Positions 8,384-15,470 of a DNA stretch of 43,296 nucleotides are shown one piece after another. How positions within the stretch are numbered: position 1 is the stretch's first letter; every line of letters begins with the position of its first letter. This DNA is from a virus. The notes beneath the pieces are model-generated. The model did no database searches. It saw nothing but the letters and a program-made list of their open reading frames with translations, and was not told where the DNA came from. Both the position numbers and the translations under genes were made by a program. The stretch covers positions 1 through 43,296 of the IMG/VR virus record IMGVR_UViG_3300008050_003461. One strand, 5' to 3'.

Positions 8384-9063
8384 TTTATATTTTCAATTTC
8401 AAAATTTTTATTTCTTCTTTCTTCAAACACTTTTCCGTCTTTTTGATACATTTCTTTATTTTCATTTCTTGCATGTAATTCGTCAAATGGTTCATTTGTC
8501 CATTCGTGTCTGAACAAGCAAACAGAGGAAATTGCGAGTTTATTTGACATAAGACATGATAATGTCATTTCATTATCACAAAATAATGAAGTATATGATG
8601 GATGGTATAAATAACCAAAAGATTCATACAAATTCCAACCAATGACAGGAAGAGTCATTAAAAAATCATTTTGTGGTCTAAGTCCATCATAAAACTTAAT
8701 CGCACCATTCATGTTTGGAAATTTATCGTTCATTCCTTCTACTATAATATCATCAAAAGCCTCAAAACAAGGAACCATATCATCAGATAATAACAAAATA
8801 ATGTCTGCGGTTTCCCCCTCAAGATTTGCATTACATGCTTCAACTTTTGTTTTAGAATTTCCGTAATGATATATTAAATCTACCTTTAAACCATCCAACC
8901 AGTTTCTAATTTCGGAAGTATTCATCGTAGAATCATCTTCGTCCATTGTTATAACAAACCTAATATCGTGCTTTCCTGATAGATATTTTATAGTTTTTTC
9001 AAGGACATGTTTAAATTTGTCTGGGCGATTTCTTGTTGGGAATTTTATCAATAATTTAGTCAT
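8380..9063 (-). CDS. Glycosyltransferase family 2-like protein
   Basis: A 227-residue protein, first gene of the sugar cluster in transcription order, 18 bases after regA. The start LLIKFPTRNRPDKFKHVLEK is typical of family 2 GT-A enzymes, which begin with a strand ending in P(T/S)xxRP. FVITMDEDD and ILLLSDDMVP carry acidic metal sites, the latter equivalent to the DxD. The late CLFRHEWTNEPFDELHARNE supplies an H-E-W segment where an acceptor-site base would lie. There is no clear ribosome site before the ATG at 9063, so translation may be coupled to regA. Substrates are unknown. Confidence 0.72.
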   Translation of the reverse strand: MTKLLIKFPTRNRPDKFKHVLEKTIKYLSGKHDIRFVITMDEDDSTMNTSEIRNWLDGLKVDLIYHYGNSKTKVEACNANLEGETADIILLLSDDMVPCFEAFDDIIVEGMNDKFPNMNGAIKFYDGLRPQNDFLMTLPVIGWNLYESFGYLYHPSYTSLFCDNEMTLSCLMSNKLAISSVCLFRHEWTNEPFDELHARNENKEMYQKDGKVFEERRNKNFEIENIK

Positions 9064-9081
9064 AATAAAAATAATATTTTT

Positions 9082-9489
9082 CTATTTGCTATTTCCTATA
9101 TGATATTTGGGAATAAGTTCCCATTTATCCTTTTCCTGATATGATAGAATCTTTATCTGAGCAATACTTGCTTGATTTTTATAATCCTCATCTTCCAACG
9201 GTTCCAACAAACCCCATTCTTCTAATAATTTCACTATGGTATTTCTTCTTGAAATATCGTTTTCAGATATATCAGATTCTAAACCATCAAGAAAAAATAA
9301 TTCCTTAAAATGCATAATAGCATAACGACCTCGTTTATGTAAAATATGACAGGATTGATATAATTTATTTTCTTTTCTTGATGATATTCCTATTCGAGTT
9401 AGGGTTTCTTTCACTTTCAAAAAATCATCCTCATTCAACAATTCAATTTCTATACCCAATCCCTGAAAAATATCTTCCAATTCTTCCAT
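9082..9489 (-). CDS. regA: RegA translational repressor of early genes
   Basis: A 135-residue homologue of T4 RegA, the RNA-binding protein that blocks translation of many early mRNAs by covering their start regions, including its own. DDFLKVKETLTRIGI (about 21-35) and LYQSCHILHKRGRYAIMHFK (about 43-62) are nearly the same as in T4, as are the YHIGN end and the ISRRNTIVKLLEEWGLLEPL segment. It is slightly longer than T4 RegA (122) because of a 15-residue acidic N-terminus. It follows gene 62 as in T4, but the next gene downstream is a sugar transferase rather than DNA polymerase gene 43. A 16-base palindrome lies in its short leader. Confidence 0.96.
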   Translation of the reverse strand: MEELEDIFQGLGIEIELLNEDDFLKVKETLTRIGISSRKENKLYQSCHILHKRGRYAIMHFKELFFLDGLESDISENDISRRNTIVKLLEEWGLLEPLEDEDYKNQASIAQIKILSYQEKDKWELIPKYHIGNSK

Positions 9490-9524
9490 TATAATTCTCT
9501 TTCACTAAAAATATGCTTATTATT

Positions 9525-9540
9525 ACTACATATATGTAGT
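9525..9540. repeat. 16-base perfect palindrome in the regA leader
   Basis: ACTACATATATGTAGT reads the same on both strands and lies 36 bases before the regA start, right after the gp62 stop. In mRNA it could fold into a five- or six-pair hairpin with a TATA loop. No T-run follows on the minus strand, so it does not look like a terminator. A processing or RegA autoregulation site is possible. Confidence 0.5.
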
Positions 9541-9542
9541 CT

Positions 9543-9917
9543 TTAGAAATTTTCAGGAATCATATCTCTTATTTTTTGAATATCTTCTTCGGAAATAATA
9601 GATAATATATCTTTTGCTTTCTTATTAGAATATCCATATACTTTCTTAATTAATTCTAAATCTTTGTATTTTTCCTCTTTAAACCACTTACTAAATCTCT
9701 TTCTTTTACGAACAGAAAATCTAAGATAGTCAAAATGTAATCGTTTTTCTATTTGATTTAGACGATTCATCTCATTAGAATAAAAAATAGTATCCGGAAA
9801 ATAAGAAAGACATCTGTTTATAATAAATGGAACATATTCCTTTTCTGCCAAATCGTCACCATCAAACAAAGATTCTTTTGAATAATTTATTGCTGTTAAA
9901 AAATCACCTAATTTCAT
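9543..9917 (-). CDS. gp62: Clamp-loader small subunit (gp62-like)
   Basis: A 124-residue protein between co-chaperonin and regA, in the T4 position of gene 62. In T4, one gp62 with four gp44 subunits opens and closes the gp45 sliding clamp on DNA. The best match is HFDYLRFSVRKRKRFSKWFK (about 61-80), which parallels the T4 segment with F-N-Y-L, basic K-R and K-W spacing, and an upstream I-N-R-C-L-S-Y-F-P like the T4 N-A-L-S-Q-F-P. It is much shorter than T4 gp62 (187), lacking part of both ends. The call depends heavily on gene order. It overlaps the upstream gene by ATGA. Confidence 0.85.
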   Translation of the reverse strand: MKLGDFLTAINYSKESLFDGDDLAEKEYVPFIINRCLSYFPDTIFYSNEMNRLNQIEKRLHFDYLRFSVRKRKRFSKWFKEEKYKDLELIKKVYGYSNKKAKDILSIISEEDIQKIRDMIPENF

Positions 9918-10210
9918 CTGTCTAATATAGCAATAATATGCTCTCTTCTAATAACATCAAAGTCATCATGTGTTCCAATTCTGCTTCTGGCATCATATAA
10001 AATCGTATCACCTTCTTTGAAATTTACTGTTGGAATTTCTCCATTGGAAATTGGAAGTCCACTTCCCATAGAAATAATTTTTGCTTCTGCAAAGGTACTT
10101 GAAAGTACCTGACTCTCTTTATAGATGATACCTCCTTCTGATACCTTCTCTTCATCATAATCGAATTTTTCTACAATAATAAAATCACCCTGTGCTTTTA
10201 CTTTACTCAT
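9914..10210 (-). CDS. GroES-like co-chaperonin (Cpn10; functional counterpart of T4 gp31)
   Basis: A 98-residue protein with the full GroES layout: an N-terminal GDFIIVEKF strand, the mobile loop region EEKVSEGGIIYKES with the Gly-Gly-Ile that docks onto GroEL, the roof segment GLPISNGEIPTVNFKEGD, and a C-terminal EHIIAIL strand. T4 encodes gp31 for the same purpose: it replaces host GroES so that GroEL can fold the large capsid protein gp23. This copy looks more like a bacterial GroES than gp31. It is placed between the two clamp-loader genes with ATGA overlaps on both sides, so it would be made with the replication proteins rather than late. Confidence 0.92.
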   Translation of the reverse strand: MSKVKAQGDFIIVEKFDYDEEKVSEGGIIYKESQVLSSTFAEAKIISMGSGLPISNGEIPTVNFKEGDTILYDARSRIGTHDDFDVIRREHIIAILDR

Positions 10211-11154
10211 TTAAAATTTACCTCCATCATAAGTTCTATTAAACATGCTGTTGTATTTATCTCCGTGTCTGCTACAAACGCTTCTTTGTATTGGTACTCT
10301 GCTAAAATAAGGATACTTGCGGGTATGCTATGTGGTGACAAATAATCTTTCAAATAATCATATATCTTTCTAAAAATTTGAGTTTGGTCATTATCAAGAT
10401 TTCTTACAACCCACTTTCTAACATTTGCAAAATCTTTTTTCTTCATATATCCCATTAAATCCTTAATCTCAATTTCACCCAACTGATTCAATATACCAAT
10501 ATCGATTGTACCCGATACAGAATATCTTTGGAGTTCATTTAAAATTCTTCTAAAGTCTGGAAAATGTTTCATTATCATTTCAACTAAAACTTTATCCTCG
10601 TATGAAACTTCTTCTTCATCCAAAATATATTTTATTCGTTCTAAAAATGTTGATGCTAATTTTGGTTTTTCATCAACAGGAATAGAAAACTCAACACCTG
10701 TACATCTAGAATGGATAGGCTTAATAATTCTGTTTTTGTAATTACATGTAATGATAAATCTACAATTTTTAGAAAATTCTTCTATTGCACCCCTAAGTGC
10801 AGGTTGAATACTTTGAGCATTACTATAATCAAATTCATCAAGTATCACTACCTTTTTTGCAGATGATAAAGAAATGGTACTAGCAAAATCTCTAATTGTT
10901 GTGCGAAGTGTGTCAATGTTTCCTGATTCTGAGCAATTAATCAAAATCCAATCTGCTTGCAATTCATTACATAATGCCTTTGCAACGGTGGTTTTTCCAC
11001 ACCCTGCTTTACCAGAAAACAAAAGGTTTTGTGCTTCTCCGCTTTTCACCATATTTTTAAATGTGGTTTTTATGTCAATAGGAAGAATACACTCATTAAT
11101 TGTTTGGGGTCTATATTTTTCAACCCACAAAAACTCTTTCACCAATTCAATCAT
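10207..11154 (-). CDS. gp44: Clamp-loader large subunit (AAA+ ATPase, gp44)
   Basis: A 315-residue AAA+ ATPase, the length of T4 gp44 (319). WVEKYRP at 10-16 is the family's N-terminal signature, GKAGCGKTT (48-56) is Walker A, VILDEFD (103-109) is Walker B, ITCNYKNRIIKPI contains the sensor 1 Asn, and SRC at 149-151 is the arginine-finger motif shared with RFC subunits. With gp62 it uses ATP to load gp45 onto primed DNA. The start at 11154 has AAGGA upstream. The T4 order 45-44-62-regA is kept, but an epimerase and a co-chaperonin have been added within it. Confidence 0.96.
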   Translation of the reverse strand: MIELVKEFLWVEKYRPQTINECILPIDIKTTFKNMVKSGEAQNLLFSGKAGCGKTTVAKALCNELQADWILINCSESGNIDTLRTTIRDFASTISLSSAKKVVILDEFDYSNAQSIQPALRGAIEEFSKNCRFIITCNYKNRIIKPIHSRCTGVEFSIPVDEKPKLASTFLERIKYILDEEEVSYEDKVLVEMIMKHFPDFRRILNELQRYSVSGTIDIGILNQLGEIEIKDLMGYMKKKDFANVRKWVVRNLDNDQTQIFRKIYDYLKDYLSPHSIPASILILAEYQYKEAFVADTEINTTACLIELMMEVNFK

Positions 11155-11170
11155 AATAAAAAATTATCCT

Positions 11171-12136
11171 TTATTTTTTGTTGTTCACTTGTTCTTCTAT
11201 CCATTTATATGTTTTTTCAATTCCCTCTCTTAGTGGTTTAGAGGGAGACCATCCTAATTTTTCTTTGATTAGTCTATTGTCAGAATTTCTTCCGCGAACA
11301 CCCAACGGTCCCGTTTTATTGTCTATTGTAATGTCTTTTCCAGAAATGTCAATAATCATTTTCGCAAAATTATTAATACTAACCATTTCATCCGACCCAA
11401 CATTCAACGGTCCGTGTTCATCAGAATTCATCAATATCAACGAACCCTCGATACACTCATCAATATACAAAAAGGAACGAGTCTGTAACCCATCTCCCCA
11501 CACCTCTATTGTGCCACCGTCCTTCGCCTCAGCAACCTTTCTACAAAGAGCAGCAGGTGCTTTTTCTCTACCACCATCCCATGTTCCTTCTACACCAAAT
11601 ATATTGTGGTATCTAACTATCTTTACATCCAATCCGTGGTTCCTCATGTAAGACAAATACAGCCTCTCTGAGAAGAGTTTCTCCCAACCATATTCACTGT
11701 CTGGGGCTGCGGGATAAGCACTGTCCTCGGTGCAATTTGGATTGTCAGGGTCTAATTGATTATATTCAGGATAAACACACGCCGAAGAAGAATAAAACAC
11801 CCTGTTTACATTATTTTTGTAACACCTTTCAACCATATTCAAGTTCACTAATGAAGAATTATGCATAACCTTTGCATCATGTTCTCCTGTAAATATATAT
11901 CCAGCACCGCCCATGTCTGCTGCCAACTGAAATACTTCGTCAATTTGTCTATCAAATAAACTATCACATACTTCGGGATTTCGTAAATCACCCAACACAA
12001 ATCGGTCTGCCGGAGATTCACTAAAATCTGGGTATTTCACATCACAAACACACACCCAATGTCCCTGTTCTTTTAATATTTTTACTAAATGGCTTCCAAT
12101 AAAACCACCTCCACCGCATACGATAATATTTTTCAT
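11171..12136 (-). CDS. GDP-mannose 3,5-epimerase-like NAD-dependent epimerase
   Basis: A 321-residue extended short-chain dehydrogenase/reductase. GGGGFIGS (8-15) binds NAD, and YGWEK supplies the catalytic Tyr149 and Lys153. It is unusually close to plant GDP-mannose 3,5-epimerase: LAADMGGAGYI, SSACVYPEY (with the catalytic-type Cys120), RYHNIFG, GGREKAPAALCRK (Lys192 in the catalytic position), WGDGLQTRSFLYIDEC and GSDEMVSIN all match that enzyme, which makes GDP-L-galactose and GDP-gulose from GDP-mannose. The call is therefore more specific than a generic sugar epimerase. It has a strong AAGGAGG ribosome site inside the end of gene 45. It probably feeds the glycosyltransferase cluster downstream. 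Confidence 0.9.
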   Translation of the reverse strand: MKNIIVCGGGGFIGSHLVKILKEQGHWVCVCDVKYPDFSESPADRFVLGDLRNPEVCDSLFDRQIDEVFQLAADMGGAGYIFTGEHDAKVMHNSSLVNLNMVERCYKNNVNRVFYSSSACVYPEYNQLDPDNPNCTEDSAYPAAPDSEYGWEKLFSERLYLSYMRNHGLDVKIVRYHNIFGVEGTWDGGREKAPAALCRKVAEAKDGGTIEVWGDGLQTRSFLYIDECIEGSLILMNSDEHGPLNVGSDEMVSINNFAKMIIDISGKDITIDNKTGPLGVRGRNSDNRLIKEKLGWSPSKPLREGIEKTYKWIEEQVNNKK

Positions 12137-12138
12137 AT

Positions 12139-12843
12139 TTATCCTCCTTCGTATTTTGAATCTGATTCCAATGCAATATAATATTGTAAACCTAAATCTT
12201 TATGGACAAATTTACTAACAACATCTTTACAAATGAATACAGAATAACTTCCTTGAAATAATTTTAAATTTTCTACTTTATAATAAAACTCAAACGAATC
12301 ATTATTTTCGTTTTTACCAAGACATACAATATAACTATTAGTTGTGGATGTTTTTTTATCCAAAACAACTAATTCTATAATTCCCTCATCATTTGAACGA
12401 ATACACAAATCTGTAAGTTGTAAAACAGAAGCGGCTTTCATAATTTCGTTAAAATTATCTTCCGACAAATCAAAACTAACAGCAACTTCTGGCATTTTAA
12501 TTTCTTTTTTGAGTGTAGTAAGAAGAGAAGGTTCACTATAATAAAAATGTACAGTGCCTCCATTATCACCTTCAATGTCCACATAATTATCATAAAATGT
12601 AAATTTTGGTTTATTGAATAAAGAGATTGTTCCTAAAAATTTATTCAAATCCCAAATACCAAAATTAACAGGAAATGTTTCATCTACTGTTGCTTCTCCT
12701 ATCACATTCTTTGCCGGTGTGATTGTCGAAATATTATTTCCTTGTTTAATTAATAGATTTGAATTCAACAAAGAAAAGTTTTTCAATATATTTAGTGTTG
12801 TTTTCGATAGTTCCATAGTATTTTTTTCCATAACAATTGTCAT
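12139..12843 (-). CDS. gp45: Sliding clamp / DNA polymerase processivity factor (gp45)
   Basis: A 234-residue protein aligned with T4 gp45 (228) from MELSKTTLNILKNFSLLNS, with the matching FGIWDLNKFLGTISL block, FEFYYKVENLKLFQGSY and the LQYYIALESDSKYE end. Three copies form a ring that tethers DNA polymerase to DNA; in T4 the same ring moves along DNA to activate late promoters through gp55 and gp33. The ATG at 12843 has GGAG eight bases upstream and is preferred over two later in-frame ATGs. The next gene upstream is a small basic protein and then RNase H. Confidence 0.95.
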   Translation of the reverse strand: MTIVMEKNTMELSKTTLNILKNFSLLNSNLLIKQGNNISTITPAKNVIGEATVDETFPVNFGIWDLNKFLGTISLFNKPKFTFYDNYVDIEGDNGGTVHFYYSEPSLLTTLKKEIKMPEVAVSFDLSEDNFNEIMKAASVLQLTDLCIRSNDEGIIELVVLDKKTSTTNSYIVCLGKNENNDSFEFYYKVENLKLFQGSYSVFICKDVVSKFVHKDLGLQYYIALESDSKYEGG

Positions 12844-12856
12844 AATTTATTCTCCA

Positions 12857-13039
12857 TTATTTATTAAAATAATCATAATCCGTGATGTCGTCATACATTC
12901 CTTGTTCCAAGTCTTTTAACATTTTCTTTTTGATATGTCGGTTTGCTCTTTTCTTATTCTTTCTTGTTTCTTTTTTTCTAATATCCTCAATATTATCCTC
13001 AAATTTTTGTTTATTTTTTCTCTTCTTCTTATTGGACAT
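12857..13039 (-). CDS. Small, highly basic conserved-type phage protein of unknown function
   Basis: A 60-residue protein that I do not recognise. More than a third of it is Lys or Arg in the first 45 residues (for example NKKKRKNKQKFEDN and KKETRKNKKRANRHIKKK), followed by an acidic, aromatic tail ending DDITDYDYFNK. No hydrophobic segment is present. It starts at an ATG that shares one base with the rnh stop (TGATG) and ends 13 bases before gene 45. A nucleic-acid-binding role is suggested by charge only. Small genes in this spot vary among T4-like phages. Confidence 0.7.
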   Translation of the reverse strand: MSNKKKRKNKQKFEDNIEDIRKKETRKNKKRANRHIKKKMLKDLEQGMYDDITDYDYFNK

Positions 13040-13872
13040 CAAAAATCCTCAATGTTTTCCATAAAAATTTTCAATTTATGTTCTATGAAATAATTCAATA
13101 AATTATTTCTTTTTCTTTCTATTGGTTTTTCATATTCTTTAATAATTTTATTTTCATATTCTTCTGGAATAAAGTTTAAATCCACCAAAGATTGATTCCT
13201 TTTCCAATTATCTTTTTTTGACCATTCATCCAAATTATTAAAAATATCCTCAACAATATTCTTTCTGCATGAATTTTGTCTTTTTTCTTTATTTATAATC
13301 GCATCATCATCTGAAAGAATGTTTGGAATACCGTCAGAAGAATCTCCTCTAATAATATGGTCAATCAAAAAATGTTCTGGATTTTCACACACCATAAATT
13401 CATCCTTATGTGGACTATATTGCTTGACATTTGGATACCTTTGTAATTGTTGAAAATCCTTATCACTAGATATTATTAAAATATCTTCTTTGACATAATT
13501 ATGCTTTGTTATAACAGCAATTATATCATCTGCTTCTGTTTTTTCAACCTCTAAATGTTTATATGGCAATTCTTTTTCTAATTCTTCCAACAAAGAATGA
13601 ATCATTTTGTATGCCTTATCCCAATCCATGTCGGATTTTTCTCTTGCTTTTTTCCTATTAGATTTGTAATTTGAAAATATATCCTTTCTCCAATAATTTC
13701 TATTATCATGACATATAATCAATTCCCCATAATTTTTGTAAAATTTATTCCTATAATATCTATATGATTCTAGTACAAGAATACGAAACATATCCATATT
13801 CATATCAGAAGACTCTTTCAACATCTTATACAAACAAGCAATCATTATTTGATTATTATCAATAAGTATCAT
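13039..13872 (-). CDS. rnh: RNase H / 5'-3' exonuclease (T4 rnh-like, FEN-1 family)
   Basis: A 277-residue FEN-1-type nuclease. The acidic active site is visible in order: LIDNNQ near the N-terminus, LIICHDNRNYWR about residue 52, KTEADDIIAVI about 111-121, LIISSDKDFQQLQRYPN about 132-148 and GDSSDGIPNIL about 175-185. T4 RNase H removes RNA primers and adjacent DNA from lagging-strand fragments at forks running with gp45 and gp32. The length is a little under the T4 protein (305). The C-terminal region is Lys- and Asn-rich and not closely conserved. It overlaps both neighbours by one to four bases. Confidence 0.93.
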   Translation of the reverse strand: MILIDNNQIMIACLYKMLKESSDMNMDMFRILVLESYRYYRNKFYKNYGELIICHDNRNYWRKDIFSNYKSNRKKAREKSDMDWDKAYKMIHSLLEELEKELPYKHLEVEKTEADDIIAVITKHNYVKEDILIISSDKDFQQLQRYPNVKQYSPHKDEFMVCENPEHFLIDHIIRGDSSDGIPNILSDDDAIINKEKRQNSCRKNIVEDIFNNLDEWSKKDNWKRNQSLVDLNFIPEEYENKIIKEYEKPIERKRNNLLNYFIEHKLKIFMENIEDF

Positions 13873-14297
13873 GTAAAACTACCGCCATCTACAATATCAG
13901 GGGTTATTTCTTTCCAACCAGAATTTTCATGTAGAGGTCCCATACCAATATCAATATCTTGATTTGCCAAATATGTTTTATTGTTATAAGAAACAATATC
14001 ACCTTCTTTATATTGAATATACTCACCAGAACTATCTACAACACGAAATAGACCCCTATGTCTATTATTTTTATCGTCTACTTCTCTTATCGTATTTTTG
14101 ACAGATTCTTCCAAAGATTCTATATGAAAAATCAACCTCATGATAGAAACAGTTTCTGTTGATAAAGAAGGATATTGTTTTATAATTTTTCCATCAGACC
14201 AATTTTTATCCAATATCAATCCGCGAATAACATCATATCCACTGTCTCCGTGTTCTTTAGATACTTTATTCCAAATCCACCAATCGCTAAAAAACAT
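13869..14297 (-). CDS. Hypothetical protein with Trp-rich N-terminus and small beta-type C-terminal module
   Basis: I chose the ATG at 14297 (142 residues), which shares one base with the glutamine synthetase stop (TAATG); an upstream ATG would need a 46-base overlap. The N-terminal part (MFFSDWWIWNKVSKEHGDSG) is aromatic, and residues about 20-60 look like a helical sigma- or HTH-like segment (GLILDKNWSDGKIIKQYPSL). The C-terminal 50 residues, with YIQYKEGDIVSYNNKTYLA and a later SGWKEI, match the pattern of small carbohydrate-binding modules seen in phage structural proteins and chitinases (W/Y, G-D-x-V, Y, W). Function is unknown. Confidence 0.6.
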   Translation of the reverse strand: MFFSDWWIWNKVSKEHGDSGYDVIRGLILDKNWSDGKIIKQYPSLSTETVSIMRLIFHIESLEESVKNTIREVDDKNNRHRGLFRVVDSSGEYIQYKEGDIVSYNNKTYLANQDIDIGMGPLHENSGWKEITPDIVDGGSFT

Positions 14298-15397
14298 TAT
14301 ACTGTTACCAATTCTTCTTCTTTGGTTGGTAATGTGACACATCCACTAATATATAAAAACGCTTTATATGGGTCTATGTTTGCAGATGGTCGTCTGTCCT
14401 CAATGTGTCCCCTATATTCATTGTTTATTGTTGAATGTGGAATACGAACAGATGCCCCTCTATCAGACTCTCCATAGGTAAACTCAGCAACATCTGATGT
14501 TTCATGTTCTCCTGTCAATCTTCGTTCATTACCACTTCCGTAGTATTCAACATGTTCAGAATGAGACTCTTTTAGCATTTCACAAATCTCTGTGACATAT
14601 TCTTTTCCGCCTTCTTCCCTCATCTTTTTATCAGAGATGTTAATATGACAACCAGAACCGTTCCAATCACCTTCTACTGGCTTAGGGTCATATGAAATAT
14701 ACTTTTCGTGTGCTTCTGCCAATCTATTAAGAATATATCTTGAAACCCACAGTTGGTCTGCACAAGAAATTGCAGGTGCAGGACCAAGTTGATACTCCCA
14801 CTGCGACTTCATAACTTCTGCATTCGTGCCATTGAAATTGATTCCCGATTGTATGCAGAACTGTGCATGGGTTTCAACAATTCTTCGGTGTGTGTTTATG
14901 ATGTGTTTACCACCAACTCCACAATAATATTTACCTTGCGGTTCAACAGAATCACCATAATCCCAACCATCAGGGTAGTTTGTGAGGGAATCCACCAATA
15001 AATATTCTTGTTCAACACCAAACCAAAGGTCGTTTTGGTCTTCCAATTCATTAACAAAATCTCTAAGTTTTGCCCTATTATTGGATTCGTGTGGTGTGTC
15101 ATCTGTATTGAATACTTCACATAAAACTATGTAAGAAACATTATCTCGTTGATTGTTTGAAAAGGGGTTTCCAAAAAATCTAACAGGCTTCAAAATCAAA
15201 TCGCTATTTAATGATTCTGATTGATTGGTACTAGAACCGTCAAACGACCATTGTGGGATTTGCTTCATCACATCCTCAAATGAGATGGGTTTTTCTTCAT
15301 CTCCAAATTCAATAGGAATATATCTAGTTTTGCTTCTGATGTTATTATCATCATATCCATCAATCCAAACATATTCTAGTTTTGCTAATTTTCTCAT
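14297..15397 (-). CDS. glnA: Glutamine synthetase, type II (eukaryotic-like GSII)
   Basis: A 366-residue enzyme that joins ammonia to glutamate using ATP. It has the full GSII signature in order: QWSFDGSSTNQS (49-60), FGVEQEY (126-132), GKYYCGVG, NGTNAEVMKSQWEYQLGP (189-206), DPKPVEGDWNGSGCHINIS (237-255), NERRLTGEHET (290-300), RGASVRIP (313-320) and EDRRPSANIDPY (333-344). This is the dimer-of-pentamers family of eukaryotes and some bacteria, not the GSI form common in bacteria, and no adenylylation site is expected. Metal-binding Glu and ATP-site residues appear intact, so it is probably active. It stands at the head of the rnh-45-44 operon with its own promoter-like spacer. It could serve host nitrogen flow during infection. 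Confidence 0.96.
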   Translation of the reverse strand: MRKLAKLEYVWIDGYDDNNIRSKTRYIPIEFGDEEKPISFEDVMKQIPQWSFDGSSTNQSESLNSDLILKPVRFFGNPFSNNQRDNVSYIVLCEVFNTDDTPHESNNRAKLRDFVNELEDQNDLWFGVEQEYLLVDSLTNYPDGWDYGDSVEPQGKYYCGVGGKHIINTHRRIVETHAQFCIQSGINFNGTNAEVMKSQWEYQLGPAPAISCADQLWVSRYILNRLAEAHEKYISYDPKPVEGDWNGSGCHINISDKKMREEGGKEYVTEICEMLKESHSEHVEYYGSGNERRLTGEHETSDVAEFTYGESDRGASVRIPHSTINNEYRGHIEDRRPSANIDPYKAFLYISGCVTLPTKEEELVTV

Positions 15398-15435
15398 TAC
15401 GACTTATTCTCCTTTATAGAAATTCACTTTACATT

Positions 15436-15468
15436 TATGTATACTACCAAAAAATAATAAAATGTCAA
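15436..15468 (-). promoter_or_regulatory. Putative sigma-70-type promoter for glnA
   Basis: On the minus strand TTGACA (15468-15463) matches the -35 consensus perfectly, and TATACA (15443-15438) is a partial -10, 19 bases apart. The same spot also reads TATACATA, the form seen before three late genes. The glnA ATG lies about 40 bases further on, after AAGGAG. Confidence 0.45.
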
Positions 15469-15470
15469 CA

